A stretch of DNA of 64,000 bases from CBDAPX01 sp965198725 (lineage in GTDB: Bacteria; Pseudomonadota; Alphaproteobacteria; Rhodobacterales; Rhodobacteraceae). A model generated the notes under the pieces. It was given only the letters and a program-made list of their open reading frames with translations, was not told the origin of the DNA and ran no database searches. The DNA lies in assembly GCA_965198725.1 (NCBI GenBank), contig CBDAPX010000002.1, forward strand, positions 682,001 to 746,000, given 5' to 3'. Made by a program: the position numbers and the translations under genes. Below are positions 15,932 through 24,360 of this stretch, piece after piece; position 1 is the first letter of the stretch; each line of letters begins with the position of its first letter.

Positions 15932-17095
15932 TTATTGCGCCATGATCTTTCCGGGCAGGGAATTGACGGTCATCGTTTCATCCGGGCGGAAATGGATGAC
16001 CGACCGGATCGATTCACCGGCCTTGAGCAGGTCAAAGGCGGTGTTGATCTGGCCGTGGTTCATGTGGTGCGTGATATAGGGGTCGACGTCGAAATCCCCA
16101 CGCAGCCATTCGTCCACCATGCCGGGCAACTGGCTGCGGCCCAGCACGCCGCCAAAGGCCGTTCCGCGCCAGACGCGACCCGTCACAAGCTGGAACGGAC
16201 GTGTCGAGATTTCCTGACCCGCGCCGGCCACACCGATCACGGTGCATTCGCCCCAGCCTTTGTGGCACGCCTCTAACGCCGACCGCATCAGCCGACATTG
16301 CCGACAGCCTCAAAGGTGTAATCGAGACCGCCATTGGTTATCTCGATCAGCACCTCGTGGATCGGGGCGGCGTGATCCTTGGGGTTCACGCATTCGGTCG
16401 CGCCGAGGGATTTTGCCAACGGGAACTTGTTGGGGTTCACGTCAACGCCGATAATCCGCGACGCGCCGTTCAGAACCGCGCCCTGGATCACCGCCATGCC
16501 GACCGCGCCGAGGCCAAAGACGGCCACGGTTGCGCCGGCCTCGACCTTGGCCGTGTTGCGCACAGCTCCGATGCCCGTGGGCACGGCACAGCCCATGACC
16601 GAGGCTTTGGAGAGGGGGGGCGTCCTTGGTGATCTTGGCCACCGATATTTCGGGCAGGACGGTGTATTCGCTGAACGTGCTGGTGCCCATATAGTGCAGG
16701 ATCTGCTTACCCTTATAGGAAAACCGCGAGGTCCCATCCGGCATCAGCCCGGCGCCCTGCGTCGCCCGGATCGTCTGGCACAGGTTGGTTTTGCCCGATT
16801 TGATATAAGGGCAATTGGGGTCTTCGGGCACGTAAAGCGGGATGACGTGATCGCCGGGTTTGACCGACGTGACACCTTTGCCGACCTCTTCGACAATACC
16901 GCAGCCTTCGTGGCCCAAAATGCAGGGAAAGAGCCCCTCCGGGTCTTCGCCAGACAGGGTAAAGACATCCGTATGGCACAAGCTGGTGGTGACGATCCGG
17001 ACCAGAACCTCTCCATCCTTGGGGCCCTCCAAATCGATCTCTTCGATTTCCAGCGGCTGGTTGGGTGCCCAGGCAATCGCGGCACGTGTTTTCAT
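15932..17095 (-). pseudogene. frmA: S-(hydroxymethyl)glutathione dehydrogenase / class III alcohol dehydrogenase, doubly frameshifted
   Basis: Homology to glutathione-dependent formaldehyde dehydrogenase runs through three frames. Codons from 17095 encode the N-terminal part (TSLCHTDVFTLSG with the catalytic-zinc Cys, GHEGCGIVEEVG). A one-base excess in a run of seven G on the + strand (16614-16620) shifts to the frame carrying the NAD-binding part (VAVFGLGAVGMAVIQGA), which ends at TGA next to 16289. A one-base loss there restores the first frame for the C-terminal part (HKGWGECTVIGVAGAGQEIS). Net shift is zero, and total length would be about 387 residues, near normal with a short C-terminal extension. 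The enzyme oxidises formaldehyde-glutathione adduct and would be useful beside a formaldehyde-releasing demethylase. Either a true pseudogene or two sequencing errors. Confidence 0.8.
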
Positions 17096-17121
17096 GGTTG
17101 GGGTCTCCCTGATCCGTTGTG

Positions 17122-17766
17122 TTAGTGAAGGATTGTTTGATCTGGCGCCGTGTCCGGGTCGAAAACCGGGTCGAGCGTCAGGACAAGCCGCGCCTCATCG
17201 GGGTCGTTGAAGGGGGCGTGTCGGTGCATCAATGGGGCCGCGCGCTGCGCCGGCCATAATGAGCCGCGCAGGATCATCGGCGTGCCGGTGGGCACCGATG
17301 AAAGCGCGCAAGGGTTCATATCGGGCGCGTATTGCGTGCCGGAGCCGCGGTAGGTGCAGACCAATCGGGCCGTGACGTCATCTTGTTCCAGAGGGCATTC
17401 GGTATCCGCCGTGACAACGTCCCAACGCAAACGTAAAAACGGGGCCTGCATGATTTCGGCGAACATGTGCGCCAGTGCTGCGCTGTCTTCGGCGAGCATC
17501 TGGCATTCGGCGCAGTCCGTTGACCCGCATTGACGCGCCACCGATGATAAAGCGTCCCGCACCCAGTCTGGGCGCAGGATCAAACGGGTCTTGGGCAGGC
17601 ATTCGCGCGGCAGATCGTCGATCCATGACTGAAATCGGGCAAGGGGCTGACGCTGCCAGATGGTCGCCGCGCATTCCGGCTGGTAGATATTGGCCAGACC
17701 TTCAGGCGCGGATGTGTAAGTAACACCGAGGGTATTGTCCGGTTTTATCCTGGAAAAAAGACGCAC
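17122..17766 (-). CDS. DUF1826 family protein, probably zinc-responsive
   Basis: 214 residues matching the DUF1826 family. A cysteine cluster at Cys80, Cys85 and Cys88 (QCGSTDCAECQM) and later His residues (MHRHAPF) could bind metal. Biochemical function is not established. Upstream, at 17834-17851, lies an AT-rich palindrome of Zur type; members of this family are, to my knowledge, often found with zinc-homeostasis genes, so I infer a role under zinc limitation. It starts 26 bases from the formaldehyde dehydrogenase gene in the same direction but the promoter with the palindrome is its own. Confidence 0.7.
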   Translation of the reverse strand: MRLFSRIKPDNTLGVTYTSAPEGLANIYQPECAATIWQRQPLARFQSWIDDLPRECLPKTRLILRPDWVRDALSSVARQCGSTDCAECQMLAEDSAALAHMFAEIMQAPFLRLRWDVVTADTECPLEQDDVTARLVCTYRGSGTQYAPDMNPCALSSVPTGTPMILRGSLWPAQRAAPLMHRHAPFNDPDEARLVLTLDPVFDPDTAPDQTILH

Positions 17767-17833
17767 ATTAAGCCCTTTGCAGCATGCTTGTCGAAACAGA
17801 TTTTGGAACTTATCAAAAAAGGAAGTCGTTATA

Positions 17834-17851
17834 GTTATGTTATAACGTTAC
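17834..17851. promoter_or_regulatory. Zur-type operator upstream of the DUF1826 gene
   Basis: GTTATGTTATAACGTTAC is an 18-base near-palindrome (two mismatched pairs) around the perfect core GTTATAAC. It matches the general form of proteobacterial Zur boxes, which have an ATGTTATANNATAACAT-like core. It is 68 bases upstream of the start codon. Confidence 0.6.
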
Positions 17852-17886
17852 AATTTATTTTGCGCAGATCAAGCGTTCACATTGAT

Positions 17887-17912
17887 GAAAAAGCGCGGAC
17901 ATTGCCCGCGCT
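17887..17912 (-). terminator. Rho-independent terminator of the cysteine synthase gene
   Basis: On the minus strand, AGCGCGGG and CCGCGCT form a seven-base-pair stem followed by TTTTTC (17892-17887), 59 bases after the stop codon. Confidence 0.65.
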
Positions 17913-17970
17913 CCGCAATTGGCGCGCGGTCTTACCGATTTGACTCAATTTGGCAGCTGGAAAGGCCGGA

Positions 17971-19047
17971 TCAGTCGCCGGACATCTGTGCGGTCGGTGT
18001 CGATAGAGAGATGGCGCGTTCCTCTTGCGTCATATCCTGTTCGATCCCATCAAAGAGAGGTGTCGACAGATATCGTTCGCCGGTATCCGGCAGCATCACC
18101 AACATCACGGACCCCTCTGGTGCTGTTTCGGCCAGCTTCATCGCGATGGCAAAGGTGGAGCCGCCGGAGATGCCCGTGAATATGCCTTCTTCTGCGGCTA
18201 GCCGCCGGGACCAGGCGATCCCGTCGCTGCCGGCCACCGGGATCAGTTCGTCATACCGGTTATCGTCAATGGCTTCTTGCAGAACCCATGGGATAAAGTC
18301 GGGTGTCCAGCCTTGGATCGGGTGCGCGTTATGGTGCGGGTGGGTATCTGTGGGCTGATGATCCGCATTCCGACGGTTGATATAGCCAGACGCCACCAGC
18401 GCGGAATTGTCCGGCTCGGTCAGAATGATCTTTGTGTCGGGTCGATGCGCGCGCAATGCGCGCGAGACGCCGGAAACCGTGCCGCCTGTGCCATATCCGG
18501 TGATCCAGTAATCAAGCCGCTGGCCATCGAAATCCGCGAGGATTTCCTGACCCGTTGTATGTTCATGAATGTCCGCATTGGCCGAAGTTTCAAACTGGCT
18601 GGCCAGAAACCAGCCGTTTTCTTCAGCCAGTTCCTTGGCTTTCATATACATGCCATAGCCTTTTTGTGCCTTGGGGGTCAGAACCACCTTGGCGCCCAAG
18701 AAGCGCATCAATTTGCGGCGTTCGATCGAAAAGGTCTCGGTCATGGTCACGACAAGCGGATACCCCTTGGCCGCACAGATCATGGCAAGGCCGATGCCGG
18801 TATTGCCGGACGTCGCCTCGACAACCGCCTGCCCGGGTTTGAGTGAACCATCGCGTTCTGCAGCCTCGATGATGTTCATGGCCAGGCGATCCTTGACCGA
18901 GCCGCCGGGGTTGAACGCCTCAAACTTGACGTAGACGTCGACATGGTCCGGGGCCAGCCGGTTGATCCGGATGCAGGGCGTGTTGCCAACCGCGTCCAAA
19001 ACCGAGCCATAGAGCTGACCGCGTCCGTTGGTTGTCCTGATCGACAT
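17971..19047 (-). CDS. cysK: PLP-dependent cysteine synthase family protein
   Basis: 358 residues from ATG 19047 behind AGGAGG; upstream in-frame starts lack such a site. PLP-binding Lys52 is in GGSVKDRL, the substrate-binding loop TSGNTG at 79-84, and the phosphate-binding GTGGT at 186-190. It makes cysteine from O-acetylserine and sulfide in the cytoplasm, or a related beta-replacement. It is some 40 residues longer than classic CysK. Part of this is an insert near 222-246 with five histidines (His230, 236, 238, 239, 242), which could bind metal or form a lid. Paralogues in this fold type include cystathionine beta-synthase-like enzymes, so the exact reaction is not certain. Confidence 0.83.
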   Translation of the reverse strand: MSIRTTNGRGQLYGSVLDAVGNTPCIRINRLAPDHVDVYVKFEAFNPGGSVKDRLAMNIIEAAERDGSLKPGQAVVEATSGNTGIGLAMICAAKGYPLVVTMTETFSIERRKLMRFLGAKVVLTPKAQKGYGMYMKAKELAEENGWFLASQFETSANADIHEHTTGQEILADFDGQRLDYWITGYGTGGTVSGVSRALRAHRPDTKIILTEPDNSALVASGYINRRNADHQPTDTHPHHNAHPIQGWTPDFIPWVLQEAIDDNRYDELIPVAGSDGIAWSRRLAAEEGIFTGISGGSTFAIAMKLAETAPEGSVMLVMLPDTGERYLSTPLFDGIEQDMTQEERAISLSTPTAQMSGD

Positions 19048-19244
19048 TCTGTTCTCCTCCTTTTGGCACCGGGACCGATAGATATCCTTCATGGTCGCGA
19101 TGACGGTGCCGGACATTCAAGGTTTTGATTCGATACACGCCAATGATCCACGTTTTGACCCGTTTCGCGAAGGTTCTTGTTTGGGACGCATGAGGTGGCC
19201 ATCGCGTCAAACACCTTTGCAAATACGCCGACGACAAAAGGAAA

Positions 19245-19263
19245 GGGGCGGCAAAGCCGCCCC
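19245..19263 (-). terminator. Rho-independent terminator of the peptide ABC operon
   Basis: GGGGCGGC and GCCGCCCC form an eight-base-pair stem with a three-base loop; on the minus strand it is followed by TTTCCTTTT. It lies 24 bases beyond the last gene of the operon. Confidence 0.75.
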
Positions 19264-19286
19264 GAAACCTGTTTATAAAACCGCGT

Positions 19287-20924
19287 TTAGTTCCCCGCGC
19301 TTTCCATCTTGCGGTTTGCGATCACCTCTTCCAGCCAGCCCAGTTTCATCTCTTGAACAGAGCTGAGCAGCAGATCGGTATAGTCGTCGAAAGGTGGGTT
19401 CAAAACCTGAGATTTGGGGCCATATCGAACCACATTGCCTTGGTACATCACCGCGATACTGTCTGCGATGGCTCGCACGGTTGCTAGGTCGTGCGTGATA
19501 AAGAGATACGCCACATCTTCGGCCTTTTGAAGTCGCAACAGCAGCTTCAAAATCCCATCGGCCACCAACGGATCCAAGGCGGATGTCACCTCGTCGCAGA
19601 TAATCAGCTTTGGCTTGGCGGCCAGTGACCGCGCGATACAGACGCGCTGTTTCTGCCCACCGGACAGCTCCGCCGGATAGCGGTCGATGAACTTTTCGCC
19701 CATCTCGATCTCGTCCAGCAATTCGACGACGCGTTTACGCTTTTCTGACCCGCGCAGACCGAAATAGAATTCCAACGGTCGCCCGATGATCGTGCCCACG
19801 GTCTGGCGTGGGTTCATGGCGACGTCCGCCATCTGATAGATCATCTGCAGCTCTCGCAGATCCTCGCGTGATCGGCCCGCAAGATCGGAAGACAGAGTGC
19901 GGCCAGCAAACTCGATTTCACCCTCACGGGGAGGAAGAAGACCGGTGATAACCCGTGCGAGCGTGGATTTGCCCGACCCGGATTCACCCACCACCGCCAG
20001 CGTTTGACCCGGATGCAAATCCACCGTCACGTTGTGCAGCACGTCAAAATCAAGGCCACGATAGCGCGCGGTAATCCCGCTCACTTTCAAAACCGGATCA
20101 GGGGTCGGCTTCTTTTCCTCGTGATCGATGGACCGGACCGACACCAGCGCCTGAGTATACTCCTCTTTCGGCGCGTTGATGATCTGGTCCGTGTCGCCAT
20201 ATTCGACCGTGTTGCCATGGCGCAGAACCATGATGTGGTCGCTTACCTGCGCCACGACAGCCAAATCGTGCGTGATGTAAAGCGCGGCCACACCGGTATC
20301 CCGGATCGCCTCTTTGATGGCGGCAAGAACGTCGATCTGAGTGGTCACGTCGAGCGCTGTGGTGGGTTCATCGAACACTACCAAATCCGGTTCAGGACAG
20401 AGCGCCAGCGCGGTCATCGCGCGCTGTAGCTGACCACCCGACACCTGGTGCGGATAGCGTTCGCCAAAGGTTTCCGGGTTGGGCAAACCCAGTTTCCGGA
20501 ACAGTTCCACCGCGCGGGCCTCAGCCTCTTTGCGGCTGAACTTGCCATGATGCACAGCGGATTCAGTGACCTGTTCCATGATCTGCTTGGCCGGGTTGAA
20601 CGAAGCCGCTGCCGATTGCGCGACATAGGTGACCTCGGACCCGCGCAGTTTGCGCAGGCCGCGCATGCCGCCTTTGAGGATGTCGCGGCCATTGATCCAC
20701 ACCTCGCCGCCGGTCAGCTCGACACCGCCCCGGCCATAGCCCAGCGTGGCCAGGCCGATGGTGGACTTACCCGCACCAGACTCGCCGATCAGGCCCAGAA
20801 CTTTACCCTTTTCCAGATCGCAGGACACGCCGTGCACGATCTCGATCTCCTTGGGCTTTTCGCCGGGCGGATAAACCGTGGCACCAATTTTGAGGTTACG
20901 GATTTCTACAAGGTTCTCAGCCAT
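19287..20924 (-). CDS. Peptide/nickel-type ABC transporter, fused double ATP-binding protein (DppD-DppF type)
   Basis: 545 residues from ATG 20924, which overlaps the permease stop in TGATG. Two complete ATPase cassettes are fused: the first has Walker A GESGAGKST at 47-55 and signature VSGGQLQR; the second has Walker A GESGSGKST near 313-321 and signature LSGGQKQR with Walker B LIICDE. Each half ends with an oligopeptide-transporter extension. It energises the two permeases encoded just upstream. Fused forms of this kind (as in GsiA or YejF) serve peptide or glutathione importers. It is the last gene of the operon and is followed by a terminator. Confidence 0.9.
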   Translation of the reverse strand: MAENLVEIRNLKIGATVYPPGEKPKEIEIVHGVSCDLEKGKVLGLIGESGAGKSTIGLATLGYGRGGVELTGGEVWINGRDILKGGMRGLRKLRGSEVTYVAQSAAASFNPAKQIMEQVTESAVHHGKFSRKEAEARAVELFRKLGLPNPETFGERYPHQVSGGQLQRAMTALALCPEPDLVVFDEPTTALDVTTQIDVLAAIKEAIRDTGVAALYITHDLAVVAQVSDHIMVLRHGNTVEYGDTDQIINAPKEEYTQALVSVRSIDHEEKKPTPDPVLKVSGITARYRGLDFDVLHNVTVDLHPGQTLAVVGESGSGKSTLARVITGLLPPREGEIEFAGRTLSSDLAGRSREDLRELQMIYQMADVAMNPRQTVGTIIGRPLEFYFGLRGSEKRKRVVELLDEIEMGEKFIDRYPAELSGGQKQRVCIARSLAAKPKLIICDEVTSALDPLVADGILKLLLRLQKAEDVAYLFITHDLATVRAIADSIAVMYQGNVVRYGPKSQVLNPPFDDYTDLLLSSVQEMKLGWLEEVIANRKMESAGN

Positions 20925-21736
20925 CAGCCACGTCCCCCTTTGAGCGATGTGGTGCGGTTGAGGACCCAATCCGCGACAAGGTTCACAGAAATGGCCAGCG
21001 TTGCGATGGCAAAGGCCGGGATCAAGGCTGCGGGGATGCCGTAAACGATCCCTTCCTTGTTCTCTTTCACGATGCCGCCCCAGTCCGCTTCAGGCGGCTG
21101 CACGCCCAGCCCGAGGAAGGACAAGGTCGATACGAACAGAACCATAAAGATGAACCGCAGGCCCATTTCCGCGATCAGCGGCGACAGGGCATTTGGCAGG
21201 ATTTCGCGGAAAATCACCCATGTACGGCCTTCACCGCGCAGTTTGGCGGCTTCGACGTAATCCATGACGTTGATGTCCACGGCCACGGCCCGCGCGAGAC
21301 GATAGACCCGGGTAGCGTCCAAAAGGCCCATGACCAAGATCAGCACCGGAATGGTCACCGGCATCACCGACAGCACCACAAGGGCAAAGATCAACGATGG
21401 GATCGACATGATCAGGTCGACAAACCGCGACAGAACCTGATCCGCCCATCCGCCCAAAACAGCGGCGAGAAAGCCAAGCACAGAGCCGGTCACAAAGCTG
21501 AGCACGGTGGCGGCTGTCGCGATCCAGATCGTGGTACGCCCGCCATAGATCATGCGGCTGAGAAGGTCGCGACCAATGTTATCCGTGCCCAACAGGAACT
21601 CGGAAGATGATGGTTCCCAGACATCGCCGACAACTTCGGCCATGCCATAAGGCGCGATGAGGGGCGCAAAGATCGCCATAAGGAAGTAAAGCGCGGTAAA
21701 AAGCAGGCCGACCGCGGCGGCAAACGGTATTCTCAT
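20924..21736 (-). CDS. Peptide-type ABC transporter permease (DppC type)
   Basis: 270 residues with about six membrane segments. The first is at residues 5-28 and is followed by the periplasmic loop with FLLGTDNIGRDLLSRMIYGGR, a hallmark of DppC/OppC proteins. The cytoplasmic EAA-type loop is EAAKLRGEGRTWVIFREILPN near 163-183. It pairs with the DppB-type permease, with which it overlaps by four bases (ATGA), and with the double ATPase, with which it overlaps by one base. Confidence 0.9.
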   Translation of the reverse strand: MRIPFAAAVGLLFTALYFLMAIFAPLIAPYGMAEVVGDVWEPSSSEFLLGTDNIGRDLLSRMIYGGRTTIWIATAATVLSFVTGSVLGFLAAVLGGWADQVLSRFVDLIMSIPSLIFALVVLSVMPVTIPVLILVMGLLDATRVYRLARAVAVDINVMDYVEAAKLRGEGRTWVIFREILPNALSPLIAEMGLRFIFMVLFVSTLSFLGLGVQPPEADWGGIVKENKEGIVYGIPAALIPAFAIATLAISVNLVADWVLNRTTSLKGGRG

Positions 21737-22689
21737 TTTGGATGCCTCAGTCGCGGATTGGCCAGGATAGAGACGATATCGGCAATCATGTTGAGGCCGA
21801 TATAAACCGCCGCAAAGATCAGGCCGCAGGCCTGCACGACGGGCACGTCTCGTTTCGACACGTGGTCAACAAGGTACTGACCCATGCCCGGATAGACAAA
21901 GACCACCTCGACAACGACAACACCCACAACAAGGTAGGCGAGGTTCAGCATCACAACGTTAACGATGGGGGCAACCGCGTTTGGAAACGCGTGGCGATAG
22001 ATCACCTGAAAGCTGCTCAGACCTTTGAGTTCGGCCGTTTCGACATAAGCCGATTGCATCACGTTCAGGATCGCAGCACGGGTCATCCGCATCATATGCG
22101 CCAGAACCACCAGCGTCAGAACAGTCACCGGCAGGGCGATTGCGTTAAGCTTTTCAAAAACGCTCATCCCGTCGTTGATCATGGCAACCGATGGGAACCA
22201 TCCCAAACGAACCGAAATGACAAACATCAGGACGTAACCGATCAGAAATTCCGGGATCGAGATCGACGCCAGTGTGACCGCAGAGATCAGTTTATCCGGC
22301 CAGCGATCCTTGTAGCGCACGGCGATCAGGCCCAGGAAGATGGCCAGCGGGACAGAGATGATGGCGGCCCAAAAGGCAAGAAAGAGTGTGTTTGCAAGGC
22401 GTGAGGACAGCGATTCCGCGATGTCCCGGCCATTTGTCAGCGCGGTGCCCAGATCTCCTTGAAGCGCGCCAAACAGCCAATCGAAATAGCGTTGAACAGG
22501 CGGGTCGTTCAGGCCCAGTTCCTCACGTAGGTTGGCAAGGTTTTCAGGCGTGGCCGACTGGCCCAGAATGGATTGCGCCACATCTCCCGGTAGGATCATC
22601 GTCCCGGCAAAAATCAGAATGGACGCGGCGAAGAGCAACAGGATGCCCAGCGCAACGCGCTGGACAACCAGAGATAATACAGGATGCAT
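21733..22689 (-). CDS. Peptide-type ABC transporter permease (DppB type)
   Basis: 318 residues, six membrane segments. Near the N terminus it carries the DppB motif LREELGLNDPPVQRYFDWL, and the EAA-type loop is VETAELKGLSSFQVIYRHAFPN near residues 205-226. It starts 15 bases after the first binding-protein gene and overlaps dppC-like by four bases, so the four genes from the binding protein to the ATPase form one coupled unit. Confidence 0.9.
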   Translation of the reverse strand: MHPVLSLVVQRVALGILLLFAASILIFAGTMILPGDVAQSILGQSATPENLANLREELGLNDPPVQRYFDWLFGALQGDLGTALTNGRDIAESLSSRLANTLFLAFWAAIISVPLAIFLGLIAVRYKDRWPDKLISAVTLASISIPEFLIGYVLMFVISVRLGWFPSVAMINDGMSVFEKLNAIALPVTVLTLVVLAHMMRMTRAAILNVMQSAYVETAELKGLSSFQVIYRHAFPNAVAPIVNVVMLNLAYLVVGVVVVEVVFVYPGMGQYLVDHVSKRDVPVVQACGLIFAAVYIGLNMIADIVSILANPRLRHPK

Positions 22690-22704
22690 CTGACGGATGA
22701 ACCC

Positions 22705-24291
22705 TTATGCCAACCAGCATTTCTGCGGAGCGAGGCCGTTCATCATGCCAAAGTTCGGATCGTCGATCCAACCTTGTACATCGTTCGAAACGCCTTCGAC
22801 AAAATCGTTGAACATCGGACAAATCAGGCCGCCTTCGTCACGCAGCATGTTGGCCATGTTCGAATAGATTTCCTTGCGCTTGACCGGGTCCAGTTCGCCG
22901 CGCGCTGCAAGCAGCATGTCGTCGAATTCCGGACGCTTGAAGCGCGTGTCGTTCCAGTCTGCGGTCGACAGGTACGCTGTCGAATACATCTGGTCCTGCA
23001 CCGGACGGCCGCCCCAGTAAGAGGCGCAGAACGGCTGTTTGTTCCAGACTTCGGACCAGTAGCCATCGTTCGGCTCACGCTTGATTTCCAGCGGGATACC
23101 AGCGGCTTGCGCCGATTGCTGGAACAAGGCCGCCGCATCAACAGCACCCGGGAAAGCGCCGTCTGCAACGCGCAGAATGATCGGCGAACCATCATGGCCG
23201 GACTTCTCGTAATGCTCTTTGGCTTTGGCGGCGTCATACTTACGCTGCGGGATCGAGTCGTCAAACAGCGGATAGGCGGCGTTGATCGGGAAGTCGTTGC
23301 CGACAGAACCGTATCCACGCAGGATCTTGTCCACCATTTCCTGACGGTTGATCGCGTATTTCAGCGCCAGACGCAGGTCATTGTTGTCGAACGGTGCCGT
23401 GTCGACATGCATGATGAACACATAGTGGCCGGGGCCAGCAACGCTCTTGACCGACAGGTTCGGCGCGCGTGCCAGAAGCTGTGCAATCTTGGGTTCAACG
23501 CGGTCGATCATGTGCACCTGACCGGATTGCAGCGCTGCGGTCCGTGCTGTTGCGTCGTTCAGAACGATGTTTTCGACAGCATCGAAATGGCCTTGTGTGT
23601 CATCCCAGTAGTTTTCGAACTTGGTGAAGACGTGGCGCACGCCGGGCTCGTCGACTTCAACCTTGTATGCACCGGTGCCGATCCCTGCCGCCGGGTTGTC
23701 AAAACCGCCATCCGGCTGAATGACCAAGTGATAGTCGGCGATCAGGTAAGGCAGGTCGGCGTTGCCGGTCCCAAGCGTGACTTGGAAATAGTCCCCATCG
23801 GCTTTCATCGACTCGATGCCTTTCATGATGCCCAAAGCACCTGAAGTGGCCTCTTCGTTCGAATGACGCTCCATCGTGCGCAACACGTCTTCGGACGTCA
23901 TTGTCTTGCCGTTGTGGAACTCAACACCGTTGCGGATTTTGAAGGTCCAGACCTTGCCGTCATCGCTGGCTTCGACGCTTTCGGCGGCGCGGAAGTCCAG
24001 GCTGCCATCGGGGGCCACGTTGACCAGGCATTCGCCAAAGGCGCGCAGATTCATGAACGGGACGGTCGATGCGGACAAGGCCGGGTCAAGCGAGTTAGTG
24101 GTTTCACCGCCTTGCAGGCCAACTTTCAGAGTGCCGCCCTTGTTGGGCGTCGCGGCTTTGGCTGCGTTGGCGAAGATGGTGCTGGCGACCGCTGCGCTGA
24201 TCCCCAAAGCGGCGGCGCGGCCCATAAATTCACGGCGGGACATACCCCGGTTTGTCACCTGAGTGGCCAGGTGATCCAATTCCTTATTCAT
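22705..24291 (-). CDS. Peptide-type ABC transporter, periplasmic substrate-binding protein 1
   Basis: 528 residues of the SBP_bac_5 family. The N terminus carries a Tat-type signal (MSRREFMGRAAALGISAAVA, about residues 17-36) with cleavage after ANAAKA. It is a close paralogue of the gene directly upstream (24361-26016); an identical block of about 74 residues near the C-terminal third (starting KSGHDGSPIILRVADG) is shared, although the underlying DNA differs at many third positions. Two binding proteins for one membrane complex widen the substrate range. Ligand is unknown; peptides are inferred from the neighbouring hydrolase. Confidence 0.88.
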   Translation of the reverse strand: MNKELDHLATQVTNRGMSRREFMGRAAALGISAAVASTIFANAAKAATPNKGGTLKVGLQGGETTNSLDPALSASTVPFMNLRAFGECLVNVAPDGSLDFRAAESVEASDDGKVWTFKIRNGVEFHNGKTMTSEDVLRTMERHSNEEATSGALGIMKGIESMKADGDYFQVTLGTGNADLPYLIADYHLVIQPDGGFDNPAAGIGTGAYKVEVDEPGVRHVFTKFENYWDDTQGHFDAVENIVLNDATARTAALQSGQVHMIDRVEPKIAQLLARAPNLSVKSVAGPGHYVFIMHVDTAPFDNNDLRLALKYAINRQEMVDKILRGYGSVGNDFPINAAYPLFDDSIPQRKYDAAKAKEHYEKSGHDGSPIILRVADGAFPGAVDAAALFQQSAQAAGIPLEIKREPNDGYWSEVWNKQPFCASYWGGRPVQDQMYSTAYLSTADWNDTRFKRPEFDDMLLAARGELDPVKRKEIYSNMANMLRDEGGLICPMFNDFVEGVSNDVQGWIDDPNFGMMNGLAPQKCWLA

Positions 24292-24360
24292 TTAATCCTC
24301 CCAATTGGATTATTTTTGCACATTCGCGTGTCGTTTTTGGTGGCCAAAGGTTTGGGCATT

